Shown here: positions 14,066-23,067 of the stretch, one piece after another
Layout: every line of letters starts with the position of its first letter
Numbering within the stretch: position 1 is the first letter of the stretch
Origin: Geminisphaera colitermitum TAV2
GTDB taxonomy: Bacteria > Verrucomicrobiota > Verrucomicrobiia > Opitutales > Opitutaceae
Length of the DNA: 40,664 nucleotides
Assembly: GCF_000171235.2 (NCBI RefSeq)
Contig: NZ_ABEA03000039.1
Span: forward strand, 1-40,664
Direction of reading: 5' to 3'
Program-made: the position numbers and the translations under genes
Notes under the pieces: model-generated
The model's database searches: none
What the model was told of the DNA's origin: nothing
What the model saw: only the letters and a program-made list of their open reading frames with translations

Positions 14066-15169
14066 ATGATCGCTGAACCTATCGTTGTTCCTCCTCCCTC
14101 CCCAGCCCGCGCTTGCGCGGCGCCGGCCCAATCACGAGTTCTTTTCGCCATCGTCCGGCGCGAGCAGGAGCTTTTCATTCCCGGTTTTTCCATTCCAGAA
14201 ACGTTCGCTAACGCTGATTGTGTATTTCCTGAAACACTACCGACCAGGGCCGAACCCGCCGCATGGCGCGCCTTGCTCGAAGACGTCCGGCCCGAAGTGC
14301 TCGTATCCGCATGGCGCACACCGCCGCTCCCTGCCGACTGGATCAATGGCAGCAACGGCGATGGCGTTGACAACGAGGCCTGTCCGCTGCGCTACATTTG
14401 CCATCTTGCCGGCAGCGTCCGTCAAAAAGTGCCGCGCGCGTTTCTCGAACGCGGCGGACTCGTCACCAACTGGGGCGGTCAGGTCGCCGAGCAAGTTGCC
14501 GAACACGCCCTCCTGCTCGCCCTCTCCGCGCTGCGCCGCGCTCCCGCATGGATGGGGGAAGCGAGCGTGGCGTCCGCGAACAAGATGCGTATCACAAATT
14601 CGGATACAAGAACACTTTTCAGGCGTCGCATCGGCGTGCACGGCTGCGGCGGTGTGGCTCGCGCGCTGGCGTCCCTGCTGCGGCCCTTCACCGACGACAT
14701 CGCCTGTTTTTCCACGGGCGTCCCCGCCGACGTCATCCGCGCGGCCGGGATGCACCCGGCCGCTTCGCTGTCCGAACTGTTTACCGGCAGGGACGTGCTC
14801 TTCGAATGCGAGGCCCTCACGCCCGCGAACACGCAATGCGTGGACGCCGCCATGCTGGCTCGACTTCCCGACGGTGCGCTTTTCGTGAACGTGGCCCGCG
14901 GCCATCTCGTGGACGAAACCGCCTTGTTGCGCGAAGTCCGTTCCGGGCGTCTCCAGGCGGCGCTTGATGTCCTGACCATCGAACCCGTGCCGGCGGATTC
15001 CCCCTGGCGCAAACAGCCCGGTGCGATTTATTCGCCGCACATTGCCGGCCCCACCAACGACATGATGCCGCGCATCGGCACCGTCGCCCTGCAAAACGTC
15101 GAGAACTACCTTGCCCGCCGCCCGCTGACCAACCTCGTGACACTCGAACAATACGACCGCGCCACCTGA
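14066..15169 (+). CDS. D-isomer-specific 2-hydroxyacid dehydrogenase family protein
   Basis: 367 residues, at the upper end of the family's usual length. The NAD-binding motif IGVHGCGGVARALASLL is near residue 190. The catalytic triad positions are visible: Arg in FVNVARGHLVDE, Glu in LDVLTIEPVPADSPW and His in YSPHIAGPTNDM. The enzyme reduces a 2-keto acid or oxidises a D-2-hydroxy acid with NAD(P). In this context a role in breakdown of a sugar acid is plausible but not shown. It follows the MFS gene by 28 bp and converges on the deacetylase-like gene, with a C15 tract between them. The N-terminal ~25 residues (PPPSPARACAAPAQ) look non-conserved, so the true start could be slightly later. 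Confidence 0.88.
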   Translation: MIAEPIVVPPPSPARACAAPAQSRVLFAIVRREQELFIPGFSIPETFANADCVFPETLPTRAEPAAWRALLEDVRPEVLVSAWRTPPLPADWINGSNGDGVDNEACPLRYICHLAGSVRQKVPRAFLERGGLVTNWGGQVAEQVAEHALLLALSALRRAPAWMGEASVASANKMRITNSDTRTLFRRRIGVHGCGGVARALASLLRPFTDDIACFSTGVPADVIRAAGMHPAASLSELFTGRDVLFECEALTPANTQCVDAAMLARLPDGALFVNVARGHLVDETALLREVRSGRLQAALDVLTIEPVPADSPWRKQPGAIYSPHIAGPTNDMMPRIGTVALQNVENYLARRPLTNLVTLEQYDRAT

Positions 15170-15196
15170 CATAAAATTCGACAGTCCCCCTCCCCT

Positions 15197-15211
15197 CCCC
15201 CCCCCCCCCCC
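15197..15211. repeat. C15 homopolymer tract between convergent genes
   Basis: Fifteen C bases end two bases before the stop codon (TCA at 15214-15216) of the minus-strand gene and 28 bases after the stop of the plus-strand dehydrogenase. It is noncoding. No terminator hairpin is seen here. Confidence 0.85.
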
Positions 15212-15213
15212 AA

Positions 15214-16125
15214 TCACGGAGAAATCAAAGACGGCAGTTCGGATGGGAGCACAAATTTGCAGCCGCGCTCCGCCAGATAATCCACGATGCGAACGAACTC
15301 CTCGAACTTGTCGTCATCCCAGCCGCCCGGATGCCCCTGAATGACAAAATAACGAGGCCGGGGCTCCTTGCGCATCTCCGACTCGAAGCCCTTCATCAAC
15401 GCGGCGAGATTCGGTTTGTGAACGGGTTTTTCGATGTTCACGGAGCCCACCCGGCGCGCCACGAATTTGCCAGCGGTGTCCTTGCTATTTCCATACAACC
15501 AGACGCGGATGTCGGGGACCTCCGCCAACATGCGGGCGGTCGTGGCATCGGTCGCATTAAAAGGCGCTCCAAAGGCACCAAACGTGATCCCCAGCTTTTC
15601 CTTCGCGAGACGCTGCCCGCGGAGTAACGAGTCGAGCTGTTTCTCATAACTGCTCTGGGAAAACTCCGTGAACTTAACCTCACCCTCCATCCAACTCTTA
15701 TGCGTGTAACCGTGGTTCCAAAATTCGACCAGACCGCTGGCGGCGATTTTTTTCAGGCCATCAAAATAATCCGGATTATCCGCAACGAGCGAATTGCAGA
15801 TGATCCCGATGGAGAGCTTCACATTTCGTTCGACGGCGAAAGCCGCGATCCGTTGCCAACGAGGAGGCACCTTGCCCTCGTGCGCCTTCATGTCGTCCAG
15901 TTTAAGGACGATCAACGGCGCGTTCGCTCCGGCAGACGCCGGTTCTGATGGAGTCTCAGCCGCCACACCGTCACTGCCGGCGAACATGAGAAGCGCGGCA
16001 AGCAAGAGGCCAAAAAGGAAGGTGTTCAAATGATGCGCGGCGCGCACCAGAACCGAAACCAACCAGGCGTGAACAAATGGGAATGAAAAGAAACAGGGCG
16101 GCATAACGCCATGCAGGTTGAACAC
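15214..16125 (-). CDS. Polysaccharide deacetylase-like protein (NodB-fold), exported
   Basis: 303 residues. The N-terminus carries a long hydrophobic export segment (NTFLFGLLLAALLMFAGSDG). The catalytic-type domain starts with LIVLKLDDMKAHEGK, whose LDD matches the metal-binding Asp pair of the NodB fold, followed by LVEFWNHGYTHKSW, matching the HxxxH motif. Other features are FGAPFNATDATTARML and a C-terminal RYFVIQGHPGGWDDDKFEEF. The enzymes hydrolyse N- or O-acetyl groups from polysaccharides; the substrate here is unknown. The start is uncertain (16125, or Met at 16104). No gene partner on the same strand is close; uvrA is 400 bp away beyond a MITE copy. C8 tracts at 16207 and 16216 lie upstream. 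Confidence 0.78.
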   Translation of the reverse strand: MFNLHGVMPPCFFSFPFVHAWLVSVLVRAAHHLNTFLFGLLLAALLMFAGSDGVAAETPSEPASAGANAPLIVLKLDDMKAHEGKVPPRWQRIAAFAVERNVKLSIGIICNSLVADNPDYFDGLKKIAASGLVEFWNHGYTHKSWMEGEVKFTEFSQSSYEKQLDSLLRGQRLAKEKLGITFGAFGAPFNATDATTARMLAEVPDIRVWLYGNSKDTAGKFVARRVGSVNIEKPVHKPNLAALMKGFESEMRKEPRPRYFVIQGHPGGWDDDKFEEFVRIVDYLAERGCKFVLPSELPSLISP

Positions 16126-16272
16126 GACAAACCCTGTGGCGAATCCTAACTCATTCTCTCAGGCGAACAGGCGAGTTCACCCGGAGACAAAATCCAGCAC
16201 GCCCCTCCCCCCCCTCCCCCCCCGCTCCGCATCGTCCGCGTCGGCACGCCCCATCCCTCCGCAATTCCAAAT

Positions 16273-16524
16273 TAGAGCATTTTAAGTTGAGATGTAGCCG
16301 TTGTCTTAACGGTAGGGAGGCCTCTCCGAGGCCTCCGAAACCACGCTCCATCTACCTATGAATTTCGCATGCTCACACTACGCACGGCGGAGGCCTCGGA
16401 CGGAGCGCAGCAGCGCGGAGATGGCATCGCCGAAGGCGATGGCCCGAAGGGCTGCCCTCGGCAGAGGGCACAAAGGCCTCCCTACCAGGTATCAAATGGC
16501 TACAGCTTAAATGAAATCTCTCTA
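16273..16524. mobile_element. MITE-like element, copy 2, with nested insert (~252 bp)
   Basis: Starts with the same TAGAGCATTTTA as copy 1 and shares GTAGCCGTTGTCTTAACGG and GGTAGGGAGGCCTCTCCGAG. The right end is degenerate (ATCTCTCTA). Between the inner arms it holds about 70 extra bases (about 16400-16470) of other palindromic units, such as GCATCGCCGAAGGCGATGGC. It lies between the deacetylase-like gene and the 3' end of uvrA; the 16126-16535 gap contains no gene. Confidence 0.75.
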
Positions 16525-16535
16525 ATTTTTGCAGA

Positions 16536-19500
16536 TCAAATATTTCTGGCCCCGGCTGCGCGCCAACGTTTCAACGCCTGGCCGGTGAGGCTGCGCGGCT
16601 CCTGCTCGATGCCGGGACGCGGGCCGGCGTAGATCAATTCGCCGCCCGCGGAGCCGCCACCGGGTCCAAGGTCGATGAGCCAGTCGGCTATATTGATGAC
16701 GTCGAGATTGTGCTCGATCACGATCAACGTGTTGCCCGCGTCACGCAGTTTGAAGAGCAAGTCCATCAAGTGCTGGATGTCCACCCAGTGCAGGCCTGTC
16801 GTTGGTTCGTCGAGGATGTAGAGCGTGGCGCCTTGCTGACGTTTGCTCAGCTCAAGCGAAAGTTTTAACCGCTGCGCCTCGCCGCCGCTCAACGTCGTGG
16901 CGGACTGGCCGAGCGTGAGGTAACCAAGGCCGACGGCGTCGAGCGTGGCGAGCTTGTCCATCACGCGCGGGATGTTGCGAAAAAGGTCGATCGCGTCGCG
17001 CACGGTCATGGCGAGAACGTCGGCAATGGACTGGCCGTGGAAAAGGATTTCGAGCGTCTCGCGGTTGAAGCGGCGTCCCTCGCAACTGGGGCATGGCGCG
17101 TAGGCATCGGCCATGAATTGCATGTCGAGCTTGATGACGCCGTCGCCCTGGCAGCGTTCGCAACGTCCGCCGCGCACGTTGAACGAGAAACGGCTGGCCT
17201 TGTAACCGCGCACCTTGGCAAGCGGGACTTGCGCGAAAAGATCGCGCAACAAGTCGAGCAGTCCGGTGTAGGTGGCGGGATTGGAGCGCGGCGAACGGCC
17301 AATCGGCGACTGGTCCACTTGCACGAGTTTTTCGAAGAAATCGAGGTGCTCGATGGCGCGGTGGGGAGCGGGGTGGATTTTGGTCGCGCCGTTGAGCTTG
17401 CGCGCGGCGGCGGCGGCAAGGATGTCGTTGACGAGGGTGCTCTTGCCGGAGCCGGAGACGCCGGTAACGCAGGTGAGGAGGCCGGCGGGGAAGCGGGCGT
17501 CGATGCCGCGCAGGTTGTTGGCGCGGGCTTCGCGCACGGTGAGGAAAGCGCCGTCGGGCGGTTTGTTGCCAGCGTCGTTGGTGATGGAGATTTTGCGCGC
17601 GAGATAGGGGCCGGTGCGCGTCTGGCGGGCGGGGGCGGCGCTGAGCGCGGCGGGTGTACCTTGAAAGAGGATACGTCCGCCCTCGGTGCCGGCTTCGGGG
17701 CCGAGTTCGATGATTTCGTCGGCAATGCGCATCGTGTCCTCGTCGTGTTCGACAACGACGACAGTGTTGCCGCGGTCGCGGAGTTCGCGGAGGGTGTCGA
17801 GGAGTTTCCGGTTGTCGTGCGGATGGAGGCCGATGCTGGGTTCGTCGAGCACGTAGATGACACCCATGAGGCCCATGCCGAGTTGGGTGGCGAGGCGCAC
17901 GCGCTGGGCTTCGCCGCCGCTGAGTGTGTCGTAGTCGCGGTCGAGCGTGAGGTAACCGAGGCCGGTTTCGAGGAGGAAGCGGAGGCGGTGTTCGATGCCG
18001 GTGACGATTTCACGCAGGGCTTCGTTGGCGGAAAGCGTGGCCGAAAGTTCGGTGGCGAGGGCGTGCGCCGCGGCTACGTCGAGTCGGAAAAAATCGGTGA
18101 TGGCGAGGGGGGGGGGGAGTGGCGCGGGCGTCTCGCCCGCAGGTAGGGGCGTCGCTTGCGACGCCCGCGCACGCCATTTGATGCCGTCTTCTGCATACGC
18201 GGGCTTCGCAAGCGAAGCCCCTACGCGTGGCGCGGGCGTTTCGCCCGCGCCACTCGGACTCGGATGCGGGCGGGACGCCCGCGCCACGGTGACGGCACTG
18301 CTGCGGGCGTTCAATCGCACGCCGTGACATTCGGGACATTCGTCGCTGATCATGTAGGTCATGAGGCGAGCGCGGAAGCCGTCGCTGTCGGTCTCGCGGA
18401 AGCTCTCCTCCAAGTCCGCGATGACGCCCGCGAACGGCATGGCGCGAGGCTCACGCATCCGTTTCAATTTGAAGGCAAACAGACGCTCGCCCGCGCCGTG
18501 CAGGATCGTGTTGCGGGTGCTTTCGGGGAGGTCTTTCCAAGGGGTTTCGGGGTCGTAGGGGAGTTGTTCGGCGAGCTGTTTGAGGAGGGCGTTGTGTTTG
18601 ATGATGAGATTTTTTCCCCCGATGCGCCACGGTTTGATCGCGCCCCCGCGGACCGACTTTTCCGGATCGGGCACGATGAACTCCGGCACGAAACGCAACT
18701 TGCGTCCGATCCCCCCGCACGTGGGACAAGCGCCCTCGGAGTGGTTGAAGGAAAAATGCCGCGGCGTGAGTTTCTCAAACACATCGCCGCAGACTTCGCA
18801 CGCCAGCGACTGGCTCAGGTGGTGTTCAGTCCAGGGATCGGCGGCATTGCTTTGCGCGAGGAGGATGACGCGGTCGCGCCCCTCGCGGAAAGCCAGTTCG
18901 AGCGAATCGGCAAGGCGGCTGCGCTGGTCCTCGCTGGCCACAAGGCGGTCCACGATGAGGTCCACTTCAAGCTCGCGCGTGCCCGTCGGGATGAGGCGGG
19001 GGTCGTCGAGGGTTTTGATTTCGCCGTCGATGCGCACGCGCAGGAAGCCGCGCTGACGGAGCCGGGGCAGTTCTTCGCGGAGCACGCTGGGGCGGGCCTT
19101 GATGGCGGGAGCAAGCAGCATGATGCGCTGGCCGGGCACGTCGCGGAGGATGCGGGCAACGTTGTCATCGAGCGAGCGTTGCACGACACGGCCGCCGTCC
19201 TTGGGACAGCGTTGCTCGCCGTGGAGTGCCCAGAGGAGGCGGGCGTAGTCGGCGATTTCGGTGACGGTGGCGATGGTGCTGCGCGGGGAACCGCCGCCAG
19301 TGCGCTGCTCGATGGCGAGGACGGGCGAGAGGCCGTGGATGAAATCGACGTCGGGACGCTTGAGTTGTTCGAGGACCTGGCGGGCCTGCGTGGAGAGCGA
19401 CTCCATGTATTTGCGGTATCCCTCGGCGTAGAGGGTGTCGAAGGCGAGCGACGACTTGCCGGAGCCGCTGGGGCCGGTGATGACCACGAGGCGTCCGCGG

Positions 19501-19577
19501 GGAATGCGCAACTCAAGGTTCTTCAAGTTGTGTTCCCGTGCGCCTTTGATGTGGATGTGTGTCGCGGCCTGTTGCAT
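16536..19577 (-). CDS. uvrA: Excinuclease ABC subunit A, with in-frame repeat-derived insert
   Basis: 1013 residues from the ATG at 19577 ([20 protein letters not shown]); the usual length is about 940. Motifs in order: Walker [21 protein letters not shown]; zinc finger CEVCGD...CPTCGG near 265-290; CPECHG; signature [16 protein letters not shown] and Walker [14 protein letters not shown]; second Walker [16 protein letters not shown] near 707; zinc finger CERCQG...CPSCEG near 805-830; second signature [15 protein letters not shown] and [10 protein letters not shown]. It is the DNA-damage recognition ATPase of nucleotide excision repair. Between ARSSAVTV and [10 protein letters not shown] about 60 residues are encoded by palindromic repeat modules (18095-18290) plus a G11 tract, all in frame. 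The insert explains the excess length. It lies 91 bp after ureD on the same strand. Confidence 0.95.
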   Translation of the reverse strand: MQQAATHIHIKGAREHNLKNLELRIPRGRLVVITGPSGSGKSSLAFDTLYAEGYRKYMESLSTQARQVLEQLKRPDVDFIHGLSPVLAIEQRTGGGSPRSTIATVTEIADYARLLWALHGEQRCPKDGGRVVQRSLDDNVARILRDVPGQRIMLLAPAIKARPSVLREELPRLRQRGFLRVRIDGEIKTLDDPRLIPTGTRELEVDLIVDRLVASEDQRSRLADSLELAFREGRDRVILLAQSNAADPWTEHHLSQSLACEVCGDVFEKLTPRHFSFNHSEGACPTCGGIGRKLRFVPEFIVPDPEKSVRGGAIKPWRIGGKNLIIKHNALLKQLAEQLPYDPETPWKDLPESTRNTILHGAGERLFAFKLKRMREPRAMPFAGVIADLEESFRETDSDGFRARLMTYMISDECPECHGVRLNARSSAVTVARASRPHPSPSGAGETPAPRVGASLAKPAYAEDGIKWRARASQATPLPAGETPAPLPPPLAITDFFRLDVAAAHALATELSATLSANEALREIVTGIEHRLRFLLETGLGYLTLDRDYDTLSGGEAQRVRLATQLGMGLMGVIYVLDEPSIGLHPHDNRKLLDTLRELRDRGNTVVVVEHDEDTMRIADEIIELGPEAGTEGGRILFQGTPAALSAAPARQTRTGPYLARKISITNDAGNKPPDGAFLTVREARANNLRGIDARFPAGLLTCVTGVSGSGKSTLVNDILAAAAARKLNGATKIHPAPHRAIEHLDFFEKLVQVDQSPIGRSPRSNPATYTGLLDLLRDLFAQVPLAKVRGYKASRFSFNVRGGRCERCQGDGVIKLDMQFMADAYAPCPSCEGRRFNRETLEILFHGQSIADVLAMTVRDAIDLFRNIPRVMDKLATLDAVGLGYLTLGQSATTLSGGEAQRLKLSLELSKRQQGATLYILDEPTTGLHWVDIQHLMDLLFKLRDAGNTLIVIEHNLDVINIADWLIDLGPGGGSAGGELIYAGPRPGIEQEPRSLTGQALKRWRAAGARNI
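18119..18290. repeat. Compound palindromic repeat inserted in frame in uvrA
   Basis: Modules in order: the GTGGCGCGGGCGTC hairpin (18119-18140); the 78-bp module (18145-18222) shared with 5837-5914; a hairpin with 12-bp arms GTGGCGCGGGCG/CGCCCGCGCCAC (18227-18253); and a further GCGGGCGGGACGCCCGC hairpin to about 18290. A G11 tract (18107-18117) touches the left side. The uvrA frame stays open through all of it, encoding residues such as [20 protein letters not shown]. Confidence 0.88.
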
Positions 19578-19668
19578 CGAATCGACAGGGAAAGCGAAAT
19601 CGGGCGCGGCTAAACAAAAATCACGTCCTCCGTCGCTCGCTTCCTCCCCCCCCGTCGTCGCTGCGTTG

Positions 19669-20532
19669 TTACAGTTTGCGCAACTCCGCGCCCAGCGGAG
19701 GCAACACGCGGGCCAGGATGCGGCGGACTTCGGCCACGGTTGACCGCAGACGCGCGCCGTCGGGCGCAACGAGGCGCAGGCTCCAACATCCGGCCAGACG
19801 CAGGCGGCTCAGGCCCACCCATACGCCGGCGGCGCGATTGTGCAGCCGGGTGATTTGCGCGCACCAGTCCTCCCTCCCCCCCCCCCCCCTGGTGTCGCTG
19901 TCTTCGAGCGCGGGCGACACCAGCACGAGGTTGCCCAGACACACGCCGTTCCCCCCGCCGGCAAGCGCGGCGAGGCGGCGGAGATCAGGGCCGGTCTGGT
20001 CGAGGCGTTCGCGCAACACGAGGCGTCCGCCGACGCGCACGGTGAGGTCAAGAAGAAGGGAATCCCACGCCCACGCTTCGCCGCGCGCAATGCGGCCCGG
20101 CATCAGGAAATCGGCGAACAATGCCCCCCCCCCCCCCGCCACCTCCAGCTCCGTAAACTGTCGGAAACGGCTGTGCTGATGCGGCACCAGCGGTTCGGGC
20201 AAAAACTCCAGCCAGCCGCCCGACTCGACCGTGAATCGCTGGCGGCTCACGGCGGCGGCCCGGCCTTCGGGCATCGTGAATATGCGGGTGGCGCTTGGCG
20301 TCGTGACAAGCAGCGCCGCGCCTTCGCCAACCGTGATCGTGCTCCGCAATTCGTCGCCGGAAAGAATGCCGGCGGTCGGATTGACGACCTGCACCATCAG
20401 CACGCCCGTGCACTCGTCGCGGTAAGGTTTGCCGAGGTGAAACGGCGCTCGAAACGACTGACGCGCCAGCACCGTGCGTCCGGCATCCGCGGCATCAAGC
20501 CAGGCGTGGAGGTCAAGGTGTCCGCTAATCAT
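19669..20532 (-). CDS. ureD: Urease accessory protein UreD
   Basis: 287 residues from the ATG at 20532, which overlaps the ureG stop by ATGA, so translation is probably coupled. Family motifs: [58 protein letters not shown] and a C-terminal [20 protein letters not shown] region. UreD scaffolds apo-urease and, with UreF and UreG, delivers nickel to the active site. Two C14 tracts (19876-19889 and 20124-20137) encode Gly runs in frame, so this gene has two potential length-variable sites. It is the last gene of the ureE-F-G-D order. The first 40 residues of a longer possible frame fall inside ureG and are not used. Confidence 0.9.
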   Translation of the reverse strand: MISGHLDLHAWLDAADAGRTVLARQSFRAPFHLGKPYRDECTGVLMVQVVNPTAGILSGDELRSTITVGEGAALLVTTPSATRIFTMPEGRAAAVSRQRFTVESGGWLEFLPEPLVPHQHSRFRQFTELEVAGGGGALFADFLMPGRIARGEAWAWDSLLLDLTVRVGGRLVLRERLDQTGPDLRRLAALAGGGNGVCLGNLVLVSPALEDSDTRGGGGREDWCAQITRLHNRAAGVWVGLSRLRLAGCWSLRLVAPDGARLRSTVAEVRRILARVLPPLGAELRKL

Positions 20533-21227
20533 GAACGAACAGCAGCAGCGGCGGCACCGTCGGCGGCAGCAGCAGCGGCAGCGGAAAAAAGCACCTCGCG
20601 CTCGATCCAGGCAATGACGGTTTCGAGGTTGTGCTCGCGTTTCAGGTCGCAAAACACGAACGGACGCACCCCGCCGCGCGCATCGGCGCGCTGGACGCCC
20701 GCGTCACGCGCCATCACATCGAGGTCCGCGCCGACGAGCGGGGCGAGGTCGATTTTGTTGATGATGAGCAGGTCGCTGTGGCGGATGGCCGGACCGCCCT
20801 TGCGAGGGATTTTGTCCCCCTCGGCGACGTCGATCACGTAGATGAAGGCATCGACCAGTTCGGGCGAAAACGTGGCGGAGAGGTTGTCGCCGCCGCTCTC
20901 CACGAGCACGAGTTGCAGGTCGGGGAATTTTTGTTCGAAGGCGCGGATGGCTTGCTCGTTCATCGTGGTGTCGTCGCGGATCGCGGTGTGCGGGCAGCCG
21001 CCTGTCTCCACTCCGGCAATACGCTCCGCGGGGAGCGCGGCCTGGCGTTGCAGAAATTGCGCGTCCTCCAGCGTGTAAATGTCGTTGGTGACGACCGCCA
21101 TCGAGTAACGCTCGCGCATCCGCTGGCAGAGTTTGAGGCAGAGCATCGTCTTGCCTGAACCGACGGGACCACCCACGCCGATGCGCGGCGGCCGGCGGTG
21201 TTGGGGAGCGTGTGCGTGGGTGTGCAT
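20529..21227 (-). CDS. ureG: Urease accessory GTPase UreG
   Basis: 232 residues. A short His-rich lead ([11 protein letters not shown]) is followed by the P-loop [17 protein letters not shown], then the UreG-specific [15 protein letters not shown], the nickel-binding CPH motif in [29 protein letters not shown], and the guanine-specificity motif INKIDLAP. UreG hydrolyses GTP to drive nickel insertion into urease. The last ~18 residues are Ala-rich ([18 protein letters not shown]) and encoded by a GCN/GCA triplet repeat (about 20533-20580), an unusual tail beyond the normal end near WIEREVLF. It lies 31 bp after ureF and overlaps ureD by four bases. Confidence 0.96.
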   Translation of the reverse strand: MHTHAHAPQHRRPPRIGVGGPVGSGKTMLCLKLCQRMRERYSMAVVTNDIYTLEDAQFLQRQAALPAERIAGVETGGCPHTAIRDDTTMNEQAIRAFEQKFPDLQLVLVESGGDNLSATFSPELVDAFIYVIDVAEGDKIPRKGGPAIRHSDLLIINKIDLAPLVGADLDVMARDAGVQRADARGGVRPFVFCDLKREHNLETVIAWIEREVLFSAAAAAAADGAAAAAVRS

Positions 21228-21258
21228 GTGTGGTTAGAAGAAAGGATCGGGTTCGGGG

Positions 21259-22113
21259 TCAGGAGATGAAGAGGCGGGCGGGGGATTGCTCGTGGCGGGC
21301 GGCGGCGGTGTCGAGCCAGGGGTTGAACCAGCCGATTGCGTCCGCAGGCACGCTCCGCGCCGCTTCGATTGTGCGGGGGGCATGGGTGAGCATTTCGGCG
21401 AGCAAGGTCTGGCATCCGTTCTGGCCGATGCGCAGGAGTTTCATCGCCGCCGCGAGCAGTCCGGCAATGGTCGAATAAAACACGGTCGCCAACGCCGCCT
21501 CCAGCGGTGCGCCCAGAATGCGCGCCTCCAGCGCCGCCGCCACCGCCGGCGAATGCGGCCAGCCGTGACGGGCCGCCCGCGCGCAAAATTCCGCGGCCAG
21601 CGACGCGCCGCCGCCGTGCAAGAGGGCCGCGAGTTCGGACCGCTGGCGTCCGATATTTTCTGCCGCGGAGCGCGCTTCGCTGGCGGTTTTGAGCGCGGCG
21701 GAGAGTTCGCACAATTCGCCCACGCGTTCCCAGTCCGGGCCGGGGGGGGGGGGGGGGAGCGCCCGCCATGCATGCGCGGTCAGTGGCAAGTCCGCCTGCC
21801 TCAAAGTCGGCAATACCGAATGCAACAAAAATTCCCGCAACGTCTCGCGGTCGCCCACCACGCCTTCCTGCGTCAATCCCTCCAATCCAAACGAGTGCGC
21901 GTAGGACCCGGTTGGATAAAACGAATCCGATGCCTGGAGCATCCCAGCCAGCCAAGGAATGGAAATAGTGGAGGGCGGGTCTCCCGACCCGCCGACGAGT
22001 CGAGCGTCCGCGAGGCTCGCCCATCCGAGATCGGAAGGCGCGGCTGCGCCGCGTCCGGCGGGTCGGGAGACCCGCCCTCCGTGGTTTGGCGTGTTGGTCA
22101 TTGTCGTGGTCAT
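21259..22113 (-). CDS. ureF: Urease accessory protein UreF with in-frame palindromic insert
   Basis: 284 residues, against about 225 in typical UreF. The start at 22113 (MTTTMTNTPNHGG) lies 7 bp after the ureE stop. UreF motifs begin only at ISIPWLAGMLQASDSFYPTG, with SYAHSFGLEGLTQEG, then ALEARILGAPLEAALATVFYST and a C-terminal DAIGWFNPWLDTAAARHEQS. Between Asn10 and Ile51 the protein is encoded by a 111-bp palindromic repeat (21970-22080), giving GGRVSRPAGRGAAAPSDLGW and a Gly-Ser-Gly-Asp-Pro-Pro stretch. The repeat length is a multiple of three, so the frame survives. A G16 tract (21742-21757) encodes five prolines in frame. UreF acts in the UreDFG complex as gate for nickel delivery. Confidence 0.9.
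   Translation of the reverse strand: MTTTMTNTPNHGGRVSRPAGRGAAAPSDLGWASLADARLVGGSGDPPSTISIPWLAGMLQASDSFYPTGSYAHSFGLEGLTQEGVVGDRETLREFLLHSVLPTLRQADLPLTAHAWRALPPPPPGPDWERVGELCELSAALKTASEARSAAENIGRQRSELAALLHGGGASLAAEFCARAARHGWPHSPAVAAALEARILGAPLEAALATVFYSTIAGLLAAAMKLLRIGQNGCQTLLAEMLTHAPRTIEAARSVPADAIGWFNPWLDTAAARHEQSPARLFIS
21970..22080. repeat. 111-bp palindromic repeat in frame inside ureF
   Basis: Outer arms 21970-21994 and 22056-22080 are perfect 25-bp inverted repeats; the core of each arm is GGCGGGTCTCCCGACCCGCC-like and itself palindromic. The interior holds a smaller hairpin around GCGCGGCTGCGCCGCG. The total length is exactly 37 codons. Confidence 0.92.
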
Positions 22114-22120
22114 TGTCCGC

Positions 22121-22645
22121 TCAATGTTTGTGGCCCGTCCCAAGTTCCTGAACGAACGACGCGGCTCCCCCACCCGCACCGCCACGCACGAAGCGCCCCG
22201 GACGAAATACAGCCCGCGTCGCGCGGAACGGCACGTTGATTCGCTCCAGCAACTGGCGCGTCGCCGGGTCGTCGGGAGTGAGCAGGCGCGTGGCCTCGGC
22301 GGATAATTCCATGTGCAGATTTCCGATCGCCCACCCAATGCCCGCCGCCGCCGAAGACGCGACATCGAGCGGGATTTCGAGCACCGCCTCCGGCTCCTGA
22401 CGCACCACATAACGCACCACATAACCGTCCCCCCCCCCCCCGCAGTCACCCGGCGTGGCGGCGTTCGTCTGCCAGAGTGTGTCTCCATCGCGCAACGGCG
22501 CGGTCAGTTCGCAGCCGAATTCCGTGCCGTCCTCCGCCATTGCGCGCCAGAGGCGCCGGGCCAATCGCAACCGGTCAACACGCACCGGGATTTCCGGCAG
22601 CGTGAGGTCGGGCGTGGCAACGGGTTCGCTAATCAGATGCAACAT
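22121..22645 (-). CDS. ureE: Urease accessory nickel metallochaperone UreE
   Basis: 174 residues. The N-terminal peptide-binding domain has LPEIPVRVDRLRLARRLWRA and GTEFGCELTAPLRDGDTLW. The C-terminal metal-binding domain has VLEIPLDVASSAAAGIGWAI followed by GNLHMELSAEATRLLTPDD, matching the family GNxH motif with the nickel-ligand His, and it ends GTGHKH. A C13 tract on the plus strand (22429-22441) encodes a Gly run in frame near residue 70. It is the first gene of the ureE-F-G-D set. The structural subunit genes ureABC are not upstream of it; a decayed SbcC fragment and the Wadjet operon are there instead. A small hairpin (CCGCT/AGCGG, 22653-22667) lies just before the start. Confidence 0.87.
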   Translation of the reverse strand: MLHLISEPVATPDLTLPEIPVRVDRLRLARRLWRAMAEDGTEFGCELTAPLRDGDTLWQTNAATPGDCGGGGDGYVVRYVVRQEPEAVLEIPLDVASSAAAGIGWAIGNLHMELSAEATRLLTPDDPATRQLLERINVPFRATRAVFRPGRFVRGGAGGGAASFVQELGTGHKH

Positions 22646-22807
22646 GGATTTGCCGCTCTTCTAGCGGAAAACATGCCAACCGGAACAACAGCCTCTTTTG
22701 TTCCAGTCCCAAGTCCGCGCCTGGTTTTTCGAACGTGCCCGGAATGCCGTTGCCGGCGGTATTCCGGGCGGCATTAGTCAGCCTTCGTTGTCGAGCATGA
22801 GAGATGA

Positions 22808-23060
22808 GTGTTTTTGAAATGTCTTTTCGGAAGTGACTTCGGAGGTATCCGGCTTGATGCCCTTTTCATTGACGAAGATTTGGGGACGCTCGCCTCCGAT
22901 GCGCTCGGCGAAGCACTCAAGGTGCTCATCGACTTGCGAGAAAACGGACGTCATGTCGTCATCATTTGAACATCCTCGATTTGAAAGAGCCTATCGACTC
23001 CGCTCAGGAATCAGCGTCACTCGCACCGGTTCGACCGCCTGTCTTGATGTGCTCGCTTCA
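22808..23060 (+). pseudogene. Remnant of an SbcC-like (SMC nuclease subunit) 3' end
   Basis: On the plus strand from about 22829 the frame reads GSDFGGIRLDALFIDEDLGT and then LKVLIDLRENGRHVVII before a stop at 22967-22969. This matches the end of SbcC: the extended Walker B (I-R-x-D-x-LFIDE-x-x-GTL) and the helix and strand after it. After a +1 shift the text continues as EHPRFERAYRLRSGISVTRTGST, like the SbcC finish. There is no start and no Walker A. It is a decayed fragment facing the 3' end of jetD. The whole gene-free gap 22646-23067 holds only this, a hairpin at 22738-22768 (CCCGGAAT/ATTCCGGG) and the ureE leader. Confidence 0.75.
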
Positions 23061-23067
23061 GTTAAAA

